This document shows, one piece after another, positions 32,110 through 43,710 of a stretch of 64,000 nucleotides of DNA (the stretch's first letter is position 1; each line of letters starts with the position of its first letter). The translations under genes and the position numbers were made by a program. The stretch is from Lepeophtheirus salmonis (taxonomy: Eukaryota > Arthropoda > Copepoda > Siphonostomatoida > Caligidae), in contig NC_052138.2 of NCBI RefSeq assembly GCF_016086655.4, positions 6,696,001-6,760,000 on the forward strand, given 5' to 3'. The notes beneath the pieces were generated by a model. That model did not search any database. It saw only the letters and a list, made by a program, of their open reading frames with translations, and had not been told where the DNA came from.

Positions 32110-35100
32110 AAATTAATTTGTAAGTTCAATCTATTTGACTTGCCTTAAAAATTCAGTCAAGACAAAAAAGTATTTCTAGGAGGAAAATGACTCAGTCTTA
32201 AAGATTTGACTTGGCTTTGATTTCTCCTACTTTGACTCATACGGTAAAAAAACAAAATGATATAAACCTACACCTTCTTCAGGTCTTAAATTAATTTGCT
32301 TAGAATTAGACAGCGTTTTTTAAAACTTCTCGATTGAGGATACGAAAATGATTGAAATAAGAAGATAAATACAATAAGAAATTAAAAAATAATGGTTAGG
32401 AGATGTTAATGCCTCTCTTTTATCCAAGTAAGTAATACCAAGCCTCAGAAAAGTAATTCATTGACCAACTTCACGGCTTTCCTGCGGAAAATATGAAGGT
32501 AAAAAGGCCATACCCTATTTATGTGGATAATGTTCTCAATAATGGATCAATTTTTCCATGTACATATTTTGCAGATTCTCTTAAATTTTTAGAAATAAAG
32601 AAATTGAATAGACATAAATGAAAGAAAAAGTTGATCCAGAATCACCTGCATGCAGAAAGCTTTAGATTTTTTTTTAAAAAGAAGAGATTATCTGTCCTTG
32701 GTTTTCAAAAAAATATTGGTGATGTAAAAATTATAAATATACCGGTAAATATGTAAAACTACTTTCGTTACTATTTTCAAGACAACAAAAAGAGGCAACT
32801 TTCTGAAAGGAGAGGTAATTTCTACTGTTCAAGAAAACTATATTTTTTCCAAAAATATAATTAAGAACTTTATAGGAAAGTATCATACGAAAAATAAATC
32901 CTGTAGTTCATTCGGAGTCTCGGGAAAAGTTTATCCAAATTTGAACGATGAAGTCTTTTAAAAATTGGACGTTCTATGGAAAAGTTAGGACGACCGACTA
33001 CCTAAGTAACAGACAAAAGGAATAATTGTATTGATTACAAAAAAACAAAATAGGACAATTTATAGACATTGGAGACTAATTACAGAACTTAATTAAACGT
33101 ATAGTATTCTCTCTGAAGTACTGGCTAAACAAATGTAACCAATTCTCAACAAAAAAATTGGGATTGAATAAAAAGGATTTTTAAACAATAGGAAAATTTT
33201 CGATGTTTGCACAATATTGAGGGTGCAATTAATCACGTGGAAAGTAGGAAGACGATTAGGGCAATATTTGCAAGCTTTTGACTATTTCATATAGACAGGT
33301 TTTTAATTATGTCAAAAAGTTCCTTCCAAAACGTTTTTTTTTAGATTTGAGGGATATCAACATATTATTTATTTCTATGCAGATTTTGTAGCTTTAACTG
33401 TAGATGCATGTTCTGAGTCCAACCTAATTGCAAGAATAAAAGTCCTCCGAATTAATTTCAGAAGCTTAAAAAAAACACAGATTTGACAGTGAATAAAAAT
33501 AAAACCCATTGTTATTTTTAAGCTCCTTAAGCCTGAAGATGATCATAAAGTCAGAAGCTGTGAAGTTAGAAGAATGGTGGAAATTTTGAGTATAAAATGG
33601 AACAGCAGTAGTATTCATAAAGATAATTGTAACGAAATTTGGACCTCAGTCAATAGAAGAATTTCTTATCTGAAAATATTGAACGTTGAAAAAAGAGTTG
33701 ACTTTAATTACAATCAGGTAATACCTTTAATTTTATATAGGGCTACAGCAAATACACACAATCTGATAAAGCTATTTTAAAAGAGTATAAATGGGTTAAT
33801 GATTCGTTTTATAAGAATTATATCGAAACCATGGAAAGGCCCACATCCCATATAGGAGGCAGAGTAGCTCAACTATCTCGTATTATCTTGAAAATTTACT
33901 CCAAAGTTTTTGTGGATCTTTCAATAAATCTAGCGATAGAATAAAGAATAAGTATAACGAACCCAAAACTGTATATTTGGCTTATGAAGGGTACCAATCT
34001 GACCAATATAATTACTTCTTTAATCTATCCAGCTTGGGGGCTCAGTTCAGCGAATAGTTTGTACCCTCACCTCTGCTTTTAGAAACGACTCAACCTATAA
34101 TTGCTCAACGATGGCAAAATAAGATTTGTACTTCTTAATTTATTAAAATATTATTTTATGCCATGTCAATGTCAAGTAAAGATAGTTCCCTTAAACATTG
34201 ATACAGCTGTGGCTGGACCCTGGGAGCTATATAGTAAGTGTTTGGGCCTCCCAATGAATTGGAAAAAAAGAATAGGGTCTTATCTGAGGGAGATCAATGA
34301 TGATAAAAAGTTTACCTTGCAGTTACAAATCTCCACAGATTTTAAATATACTTGGGACTGAAAGGACTGTGGAAAACTATATAATAACACACTTAATGCG
34401 TTTTGTAGACTACCCTGCCATCTATATCCGTAAATTTTTTGTATCTATAAACCTAGAAGGTTGACAAATGGGGAAGAAAAATAAAATATGTTAATGGTCC
34501 TGTCATATTTCGAATTTCAAAGAAGAACAGTGGCACTTCTGAGATAACAATTTGCAATTCTTAATATTAAATATTTGTTAATTTAATCATTTTTATTAAA
34601 TATTGACTTTTTGTATATAGTTAAAATTCTACCCTGGAGCATTAAACATATTCTATAATGTTTATTGATGTGCTCGATATGCAATTTCTCCAGTTGATTT
34701 ATAATTGTATGTTCTATATGATATTAAAACCAAATATAGATCTCAAAAAAAAATATAAAGGTTTTTTCAATCCGTTAATTATATTTTGCAAAAAAAAAAA
34801 AAAAAGAAGGTTTTTCTCCCAAATACGGAACAAACCAAATTAAGAACATGTTAAGTAGTTCCATTTATTTTAGCCGTATACATTTTTTGGTAACATGAAA
34901 AATCTGCGTTGTACGAAGATTTTTTATTACTACAACCTGTAAAAAGGGAAAAATTACTTTTCAATATCCACATTTTACAATATTTCCTTTCTTTTTTTTT
35001 TTGGTATGGTAAGGACAATAAAAATGTATACTTATGATAAATTATATAAAAAAATTTTTTCCAGAGATCAAAATCGTATAGTTAAATTTTAATTGGGTAT

Positions 35101-35200
35101 TTAGTTGATTAAAAAAAAATATATATGAAAAGCGAAAACAAAGAAAAAATATTTTTGTTTGCATTAAAATCCAAATTCTCGTTTTGTTGAAATGTCTGGG
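32110..35200 (+). pseudogene. Non-LTR retrotransposon (LINE) relic, copy B
   Basis: Collinear with copy A (23590-26690) along its whole length and in the same orientation, offset by about 8.5 kb. Shared landmarks include cagaagctgt, gaatggtggaaattttgagt followed by ataaaatggaacagcagtag, the cctttaattttatata block, and a matching 3' region with poly-A/poly-T runs near 34790 and 35000. Coding frames (33574-33780, 34101-34361) are short pieces of the former ORF2. It is more decayed in the endonuclease part than copy A. Homology ends just after the ttttgtttgcattaaaatcc block near 35175. Confidence 0.7.
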
Positions 35201-35479
35201 TATCCGGGTAAAAATCTGTTCCATTAGTAAAAAAGTGCAATCGGCAAAGTTTCAGCAAATATATATAGAAAATATTTGAGGTAGTTCAAAATTGTCAATT
35301 TCTTCAAAAAAGTGACTTCTTCTTCCATTCTCATGAAAACGATTTATGATAAAGCTTTTTAAACGCTATAATTTTTTAAAGATGGCTAAAGTTACTATAA
35401 GATACATTAATGTTTTAAACCAAATTTCAGGTATCTGCGACATTGTATCTGTTGCATGCCAGATATTAATTCGACCTTT

Positions 35480-36100
35480 TTTCTTTAGACAGGAATTACC
35501 ATCAGCAATCTCCTTTTTGGTTTAAGAAGCAAATTTTCATCTTCCAGAACTTGTTTGGTTTAATATTTTCAATATCTCCAACTTTTCCTCAATTTCTAGG
35601 TTTAGGGAGTATAAAACCTCTACAACCTCGCTGTGAATCTCACCAAACCCCGTCATAACTTCTCTCAGCGACACCATGTCTTTTTCAAGCCCATTTTTAA
35701 CTATAACCTTCACAGGACTTTGAGCTGTTTTTTAGAATTTCCAATCCTCTTATATTGAGAAAAATCCCCTCATCCATTTCTAGCCGTCCTTCTATATTCT
35801 CGAATCTATCTATTACGCGTTGAGATTTTTTTAAAAGAGTGTATTACTAATCCAGCTCCACTCTTGCATTAGTTAAAACGCTTGATCTCTTCCTGTTTAA
35901 GTGATGGTAGTTCAAAAACTTCCATGAAATGTTTCACTTATGGGTGGAAACCTTGTAACGCATTATTTTCTTTATCTTTCCAGTAAATGTACACTTCATT
36001 ACACAGTGGATCAATCTGAATTTGTTGCGTCTTCCAAAAGCCAGACTTGATAATTTTGAATAAGGAATATATGTTCCTTTCGTTACATTTGGTTCATGAA
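35480..36100 (-). other. Possible decayed coding sequence, family unknown
   Basis: On the minus strand the three frames together give an unusually protein-like stretch. Examples are DPLCNEVYIYWKDKENNALQ, KHFMEVFELPSLKQEEIKRF and QRVIDRFENIEGRLEMDEGI. Stops and frameshifts separate these. I do not recognise the family; a heptad-like charged region hints at a coiled coil, as in some retroelement ORF1 proteins. This could be a transposon relic or an old pseudogene. Confidence 0.3.
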
Positions 36101-38550
36101 TGTTCAGCTTTTATCCTTGCACAACTATACAATTAAGGCTTTATCTTAATAGAAAATATATGTAGATGACGCTAACGCTGATGCATATATGATTGTTTAT
36201 CGACATAAATTGTCTATTTTTCGATTTGATATCAGAGTGGTACAAATTATCCGTAGTTTTAACCTTCTGAGAGAACAATATTACAATATGTCCTTTATTA
36301 CTTAAAGCTTTAATTACGCTACAAATGGTCCATAAGAAAACATTGTTAAAGGCTGTATTAGATTGTTACTCATTGTTTAAAAAAATATAAAAATATTAAG
36401 CATCTAGTTTTTTTTTTGGTTGTTTTTATATCATTTTTTTAGCGCCACGTATTTATTAAAGATGATTATTGACTGTGCTTTATTTTATTTTTGTGTTTAT
36501 TTTGTTAGTTTGTTAAAGTTGTACCGAAATAAATTATAATTTTATAAAATATTCAAGTAAATACACAAACCCCACTTTTTGCCGGTGCCCTACCTAAAAT
36601 ATTACTTCCTGGCTAATGAAATTTAATCATCAATTCCCTAGATACATTTATTTATGCCTAAAAATACTTCCAAAATTAATTGTAATATTTGATTAAACAA
36701 CCATTCATAAGAAAAAGTAATTATTGTAGTATAGGCAAATGATTACTATTTTTTTTTTCGAGTCCTTAAAAAAACCCTCCGGTGTCCGAAGAGTAGGACT
36801 AAAATTAAATTTAATTATAAACGGCTCCCCCTCCTAAATTATTCATAGTAGTAAAAAATAAATGCATAAAAAATAATTATAAAATACTGAATGTTATATT
36901 TAACAAAATCCATATTTAAAAAAATATGAATATCCACAAATTTTGGTTTGATGGGTTATGATAGGCAATTTATTATTTTTGTCGAAAATGAGTATTAAAT
37001 ATTTTTTTTAAATCTTAAAACCTGTCTTGCTTATAATTTACAACTCTATTAATAAATAACTATCAAAAGTATCGTATAAACCTCATTTTAAGAAATGAAT
37101 TAAGATTGAGCGAAATCTCATTTTATTTTTTGAGAAATAATTAAACAGTTTCGCCATTAATTATGCAGCATATATTTTCCCTTCCATAAGATTTTGCTCC
37201 TGAATATCTTTGTATTGTTTATATATTTTTAATTTATAATTTCGTACTTTATCTTCAGTCTTTACTATTAAACAAATTTTGTCTTTCTTTCGAATGAGTT
37301 TCTTACGTTTCTACAAGCACCAACTTTAATCATGAGTATTATAATTGAGTTCTTTTAAAATATACTTTATGATCCAGGATCAATGACTCTTTCCTCCAGT
37401 GTCCTTAACCTTCTGTTAGTGACAATCTTTTTGCTAAAGCTGTTCCAGAACTATGAAAAAAAAAACACTTAATCAAAATATAAAATTCATATTCTTAATA
37501 ATAACTTTTAAAAAATAATCATTACTTTATACAAAAATTAGGAATGAAATAAGTGCCCATGGGAATTTAAAGAGGTTGTGTGAATATATTTAATAATAGT
37601 TACAAAGTTATCAGTTTGAAAAGAAATATATTAAAGAACTCAGAATGAAAAAAGAGGAACGACTTCTAACAAAATGGTTAATTAAATTAAATAAACCCCG
37701 ATCAAAACATGGCTAAATATACAACTAAATCCCAAGCAAGAAATTATTTAGATATATAATAAATATTTTGAAATGTTAATTAATTTTACAGGATCATATT
37801 AAAAAGCTACTTTAAGCACTTATCCTTTCAACAAAATGTATGTATGGCTTGATGATGTATTAAAATATTGATCTATCGATAGAAGGTGTATTTTTTACAT
37901 ATGCTAAGTTGGAAGATCAAATAATTAAGTTACATAAATTTTCGGCCTTAAACAAACGCAACTGCCCTTCAAACTTAATTTTTTTTTTTTTAAATATTAA
38001 CATTTACCTTTCACACCTGACAATAATGTGAAGTAAATACGTAATTATTAACCATATGATTCCACGACAATGATTATGTCAATAGTACATTTATTTTATT
38101 ACACGACATTAAAAATTATTAAAACCTTTTTATAACAAAAAATATCTCTTTTTTTGTTTCCATTACTGAATAAGTTCAATCTATTGTCTAAACATAGTTG
38201 GTATTATCTGAGGAGGAGAGAGTATTCGAGTGCCAGTATATTATTGTCACAATATCAATATATTTGTACCCAGTTCTTGTACCAAAATACATCTAGGTAT
38301 CCAATAACTTTTTAACTCAAAAGTAATTCAGATCCATTCACAAAAGATATCAGCAAGTTTTTAAATTGGGAGGGAGGTGGTTTAGAAGGCAATGAAATTT
38401 TTTATTTAAGAACATTTTTAAATATTACCTGTTTTAAAAATATTTTTTTTTTTCGTGAGTGAGGCTCATAAAATTGAGGCTTTTGGTTATTCGTGAGTGA
38501 ATGTATTTATGACGTATTTGCGTTGTAAGCACTGGTGTTTTTACAAATTT
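36100..38550. other. Gene-free AT-rich stretch
   Basis: No gene and no recognisable repeat in about 2.4 kb. Composition is strongly AT with several poly-A/T tracts. Confidence 0.5.
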
Positions 38551-38559
38551 TGTGTAGTA

Positions 38560-38690
38560 CCTTTTTCAACCGTCGGCAAACTTTTGCCCAAAAACATTTT
38601 CGGTCAAAGAAAGTTTGCCAAAGAAACTTTTCCCGAATAGACATTTTGCCAAAGAATCATTTTTGAAATTTGGTCGAAAATATATTTAAT
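38560..38690. repeat. Degenerate short tandem repeat (gccaaa-type)
   Basis: Four to five diverged units of about 20-25 bp built on ggcaaacttttgcccaaaa, ggtcaaagaaagtttgcca and tttgccaaagaa. This resembles the small GCAAA/TTTGCC satellites often found inside arthropod transposons. Confidence 0.5.
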
Positions 38691-38824
38691 CTATTGATTA
38701 TTTTAATATTGTTTATGTCATATATATGCAATTAATTTCTGTTATTTTTCAGAAAATTATTTTTTTATTAATTATGATAGATTTACAAAGAATTATCATT
38801 AAAATAATAAACATTTATAACATT

Positions 38825-38940
38825 GAAGAATTTATAACTTTTTATCATTAACTAATATTTTGAATAATTAATAAGTAAAAATCTTATTTGCAATCCCTGA
38901 TTGATTCTTCTGAATTTAAATTATGAACATTTATAACATT
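38825..38940 (-). repeat. Inverted fragment of the LINE 3' region
   Basis: Its reverse complement (gttcataatttaaattcaga, then agaatcaatcagggattgcaaataag, then a tttttacttattaattattc block) is almost the same as 25735-25830 of LINE copy A. About 110 bp of near-identity is visible, and nothing more of the element is present on either side. Confidence 0.7.
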
Positions 38941-38999
38941 TATCCTATTTAAAATTTTAATATTTGCAGCCTTCATTTTAATTTTTCTCTCCCATTTAT

Positions 39000-39200
39000 G
39001 ATTAGGTCAAGTGTTTATGTTAGTAAAGTAATGTACACATGATTAGAAACCCAAAATTAAGCTCTCCAATTGTCAAAGAACTTGGTGACATTTGTCAAAA
39101 TCATAATTTAAATCTTTCTAATAATCATCAATTGTGCCTTGTTAATTCAGTATCTTTATTTTGTAAAAAGACATTTTTTTTCTGACTCCGTTTCATCCTA
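39000..39200 (+). repeat. Copy 1 of the apyrase upstream segment
   Basis: gattaggtcaagtgtttatg, ttagaaacccaaaattaagc and aaagaacttggtgacatt match 26937-27045. The downstream block tcatcaattgtgccttgtta matches the second copy near 39800 but is not in the apyrase locus itself. Confidence 0.65.
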
Positions 39201-39514
39201 GCAAAAGTCCCGAATATCATAAATAAAAGGATGGAGTAGACTCCTAACATAGGAATGAGACACAAAGATCAAAAATATATAAATTTATCCTGGATGGGTA
39301 GAGAATTTAAATTTTTCCGATATAAATATTATTTATTTAATTTTCTATTTGAATTTCTACAATGTTTGGTATTCTATTTTGATTTTATGTATTATATTTT
39401 ATTACAGGTATATAGTATTTGGAGTACACGGAAACAATAAACAAAAGCTTGAAATTTGTATATTTAAAGTTACAATACTAAATCAATCGAGTAGGAGAAA
39501 AAGGGTGAGCGAAA

Positions 39515-39965
39515 AAATGTACTTAATTTTCATAAGGGCATATAATTGTAAGCTTTTCATGTTTTAATTTCTTATAAGGAGAAAGTTGTACCACCTATAT
39601 TTATTTCCTTTAAAGTTTTCATATATTATAATTTAGTGCTCTTTAGAGAATTATATAAGAATACGTCAAGTCATTATGTTAGTAAGGTAATGTGGAAATG
39701 TTTAGAAACCAGCAGATAACTCAAAATTTATCTCCCTAATTATTGAAGGACTTAGTGGGATTGGTAAAATCAAACTAATATTATTCTATATTAGTTTATC
39801 ATCATCAATTGTGCCTTGTTAATTCAAAGACTTTATTTTGAGAAACAATTTTTTATTCCTGCCTTAATGTAGCTCTTCTTCTTTCTATTTTTTGAGTAGG
39901 AAATTACAAGTGTTTTCATAGAATACACATCTCCTCGTGGAAGTGTAACAAAAGCTTAAATTTCG
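39515..39965 (+). repeat. Copy 2 of the apyrase upstream segment
   Basis: It runs collinear with 26765-27130: gagaaagttgtaccacctat, acgtcaagtcattatg, ttagaaaccagcagataact, ttgagtaggaaattacaagtg and gtggaagtgtaacaaaag. It is cut off before any coding sequence. The frames at 39255-39567 end in this copy and are not genes. Confidence 0.7.
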
Positions 39966-40106
39966 AAATATAATACAAAAATAAATAAAACAGATAGATA
40001 TACCTTAATCTGAATAAGTGTTGTGAATGTTTCTTTCGTTTGTATAATTTCAAGTAATTGTCACAATACAGCATACAACAAGGTCTACCATCATGCTTTC
40101 ATTCCA

Positions 40107-40446
40107 AGTACAATTTTTTTTGTAGGTTTTCTTTTACAATTCCAATAAATGCAATTATTTTTTGCAATTTTTGTTTGTAAATTTTGGTTAAGGGAATTTT
40201 TTGAAATAAATAAAAAATGGACTTCTCATCTAGACAATTTTTTAGGTACATATGTTGGTATGTTATTTGAAGTTTATAACACACTATTCATATTAATACT
40301 GCTAAGGTTACAAGTGGCAATAATTAGTGTTATGTATTGTCTTTTTTATACTTTTAGCTCATGACGTAGGGATTTGTTTTAAATAGATAGTAATGTACCT
40401 TTTGTTTTACGAGTTGATATATTTTAATAGTTATATCTATGTACAT
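40107..40446 (+). mobile_element. Solo arm of the foldback element
   Basis: About 340 bp nearly identical to 20101-20448 of foldback copy 1, including tagctcatgacgtagggatt and ttacgagttgatatatttta. It ends at tatgtacatc, inside the arm, with no inverted partner nearby. The two overlapping frames here are mirrored in copy 1 and are non-genic. Confidence 0.8.
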
Positions 40447-40764
40447 CAAGTTAAACAAGTGTTACAGAGAGTTTGAAAATCCCCACTTTTATATGAATAT
40501 TCCTAAAATATCATGAATAATAATCTACCTTAATATTATATACGTATTTACTTAATATAGCAAGAATCCGCTTGGTTATTCGTACGATATTATTCAATAT
40601 ATAATGTACTTGAATATATATATATATATGTTTTGAGAAACAAACTTTAGGACTTTAAGCATTTCTTTTGAGCTAAAAGAAAAAGAAAAACCCACTTTTG
40701 AGTTTTAAAAAGTGTTTGGAAATATAAAATAAATATTTGTAAAAAAGTGATTATGAAAAATCAC
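40447..40764 (-). repeat. R2 dispersed repeat, inverted copy
   Basis: Reverse complement of 47469-47788, with only scattered mismatches over about 320 bp. It includes a TA microsatellite (40616-40630), cgtacgatattattcaatat and the ctcaaaagtgggttttt block. It sits between the foldback arm and copy 3 of the apyrase upstream segment, which resumes at cagcagataactcaaaa. Confidence 0.8.
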
Positions 40765-41081
40765 CAGCAGATAACTCAAAATTAAGCTCCCCTCTTGTAA
40801 AAGAACTTAGTGACATCGGTAATAATCAAACTAATATCCTTCTATAATAATATATCATCATCAATTTTCCTTTGTTAATTTAAAGTCTTGATTTTGTTAA
40901 ACGATATTTTTTTACTGACTTGATGTAGTTCTTCTTCTTTCATTAATTGAACAAATAGAGGATTTTTTTTTTTTTTTTTTTTTGAGTAGGGTATTACATG
41001 TGTTTTCATAAAATACCCATATATTCATGGAAGTATAACAAAAGCTTAAATTTAATATATAACTTGTATATTGTAATATTT
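40765..41081 (+). repeat. Copy 3 of the apyrase upstream segment
   Basis: It resumes at cagcagataactcaaaatta, where copy 2 has the same words at 39708. It continues through aaagaacttagtgacat, a poly-T tract, ttgagtagggtattacatgt and catggaagtataacaaaag to tgtaatatttaact. The last block equals 27137-27149 in the apyrase locus. Confidence 0.7.
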
Positions 41082-41134
41082 AACTATGTATATCAAAAAA
41101 ATATCCAAGGATGGTGCAGTGGAGCATATAAGCT
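41082..41134 (+). pseudogene. Apyrase exon-2 fragment, truncated gene copy
   Basis: 53 bp match 27981-28033 of the apyrase coding exon with about 3 mismatches, giving TMYIKKISKDGAVEHIS where the gene has TMYIKKISKEGEVEHIS. The upstream side is the apyrase 5' flank up to 27149. About 835 bp (promoter, exon 1, intron, half of exon 2) are therefore missing between the two, with a 4-base aact at both break points. After agct at 41134 homology ends. It is a dead remnant of a duplicated apyrase gene. Confidence 0.8.
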
Positions 41135-42060
41135 TTACAAAATAAATTTTTAAATACCATCTATGTATGGTATTTAACTTCTAATAATCTACAGAAGCCA
41201 AATATGTTATCTAAAACATATTTAAACATTTTTACGAATTTATAAATAAATAATTTTGTCAATTTATCTAAGGAATATGGAATAAACTCTGATTTGAAGT
41301 AGTGATTGTCCATCATTTTGGCTTTATTTTATATCATTTAAAGTAATCTCTCTCCCTGGCTACGGAGGCAGTTCTAACATTTGACAGGTCGTTGTTTAAC
41401 GTCTAATCTATATCCTTTTACTGAGCTTAAGTCAGTAGCCTCAACAAAATTAAGTTTCCTCATTCCAATGCTGAAGTTGAGTTATTCAATTTAAAATGTA
41501 TCTGGATTCACGAACAACGAAGAACAACTTCCTGAATTTTCTCAAAGGGGTCTTAGCTTCAAATGGAGAGAAAGGTGTTTGTCTAACATCCATTTCTTCG
41601 GTAAACACTTGAGTATGGTCCATGGATTCAAACAGGTAAATGTAGAATTTATTTAAGATAAATTTATGTCTTTTAATGTATTTGAAGATGATAGGATGAA
41701 GACGAATTTTATTTCTAAGTATTAGCCATTATTTTTTGATTACTCATTGTATAACATATCGTATTAGGTACTTTCAGTGAAGAAATTTAGGAGATTTCAA
41801 TGTAAATAGATATATAATATAGAAATATGAAAGTTATTTTTATGAGTTTCACGAAGGAAATCAAGTATTCCTGAATTTGAAAATTTGGACTACTTTTTAT
41901 TTAAATGTTCTAGAGTAATTTGAAATATAGAAGATTCTCATTTCTATAGTAGAATCAATTGATATTATATCCTCCAAAACGGTAACTTTAATCAATAGTA
42001 CCATATCTCTCGCTCCGTCTTTTTACGCGTACTCGCTCGATGTCCATCCCTAATCAATAA
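41135..42060. other. Gene-free stretch, possible hAT-like end
   Basis: No gene recognised. At 41995-42060 the reverse strand reads ttagggatggacatcgagcg, then agtacgcg and acggagcgagag. This resembles ends of some arthropod hAT elements and is only a hint. Confidence 0.4.
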
Positions 42061-42460
42061 TCATACATGTAAATCCAGTATGTTTTTTAGCAGCCCGGGA
42101 TTTTGTAATTGTTCGTATAAGGAAGAAATTTTATTTTCCTTGGGAGTTGTCATTATTATTTAATTCCTGAGTAGTGAACTTTCTTCCCTAAATGGATTCA
42201 ATTATATTCAAAACCCATTTGAACGTTCGTCTGTACTCTTAAAAGACGGAACATAACCGTGAGGATTTGTTACAGAGTTTTAATTGTAAGACCTTTTGGA
42301 ATTCTAGCAAATAGCTTAGTTTAAATCCTTTTCTCCTTCCTCTCTTATCACAGCTGATTGACGCTGATCTAATTATACATCATGAGCATTATTCTTTCTC
42401 ACTTCCAAAATGTTCTTCAAATTATCAGGGTGTCCATGTTGGACGTAAGTGCAATCACCT
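42061..42460 (+). repeat. R1 dispersed repeat, most complete copy
   Basis: About 400 bp used here as the reference for R1. Order: atgtaaatccagtatg, ttttttagcagcccgggat, tattttccttgggagttgtc, tcctgagtagtgaac, gattcaattatattcaaaac, cttaaaagacggaac, gaggatttgttacagag, cttcctctcttatcacagct, catcatgagcattattc and cagggtgtccatgttgg. No open frame of note. Eight copies or fragments occur in the 64 kb. It may be a SINE or MITE, although no tRNA-like boxes or clear terminal repeats were seen. Confidence 0.75.
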
Positions 42461-43700
42461 AAACCAAATTTATAGTTCTAATTGAGATAAACAACAATGG
42501 CAATAATTTATAAGTCCTGGTGTAATGTAGTACTTCGAAGGGAACCCAAAATCCTTGAAATTCTATAGGACTTCTATCTCCTAGGATACCAGACCCTCCA
42601 AGCCTGCTGGAATCTTGATTTTACTTATATTCACTGCATACAGAATAACTCGGATCTTTTCAATTAGAAGCTCAATTTCAAAAGTTTCTTGGTGTTTCAG
42701 CAATGCTGCAATAAGTCAGTCATAGTAGCTCAGAATCACACTAAAATCTCCAAAAATCATACACTCACACATTCCGTGGAGGAAAATAATTTTGTTATTT
42801 CAACTCTCATCAAAAAGCCAATCATGCTAAAAATCGAGTTCTTAAATATGCTACTTCAAGATGCAAAAGCATTATTGTAGAATGTCCATAAAAGTAGAAA
42901 ATTTGAGAGCAATAATGATTGCTACCTAAGAAAGATATTTATTCTTGGTTGTCGAGATTTCTAAAATTAGTTAACTTCATAGATTATTTTATATATGACA
43001 TCGTTTGAGATTCGACCCTGGTTTCACTCTCAAAATTGAGAAAATGTCAAGTTTCGTATTCTAATCTGAAGTCAAAAATAAAAAATATACAAATTTTTCT
43101 TAGATATACTCATTTTTGTGAAGGGATATCTAATTTGACGGAAATAATAGTATCTCTTCAGCATTTTCATGCTCTACAAAGGAATCAATTAGTCAAACAC
43201 CTGTGGTTTTCAGAACTTGTAGTTGTGATTGCGTAATATAACGCATTCCAAAACATGGATATTTTCCTCATAAATTGTGTATATGTTGCTTCCTTTAAAA
43301 AAACCGAAATATTAAGTACTTTAACTCAAATTGTTTATATTTATGGAAAAATGTACATGCTGGGCATAATTGATTAACTATTCACGAATATAGGTAATCC
43401 CATATTTTGTCACGGCCTATTGTAATAAAAAATTTTGCATAAATTTTTAAATGCGTAAATTAAAAAAAAAAAATTGGAAATATTACAGCTGTGAGGAGAG
43501 AAATAAACACATCACCCTAAAGGATACTATTTCAGGTACTCACGATCAAGTTTTCAAGAGTCAAGCTCGAAACATTTTTATCTATAATCAATCCATTTTA
43601 ATGACGGACGGTATTTTTTTCACAAATAAATAAAATTAATAGTAGGTGTAATGTTATTATTTTTATTTAAATATTCCTCTACAAAAATAAGACAACTATT
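42460..43700. other. Gene-free stretch
   Basis: The frames at 42689-42880, 43036-43236 and 43451-43633 have no family resemblance, no signal peptide and no splice-supported extension. I see no gene. Confidence 0.5.
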
Positions 43701-43710
43701 TTACATCGCT

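Noticed and set aside
42689..43633. Three short plus-strand frames
   Set aside because: No motif, no signal peptide, no splice-supported extension; expected by chance in AT-rich DNA.
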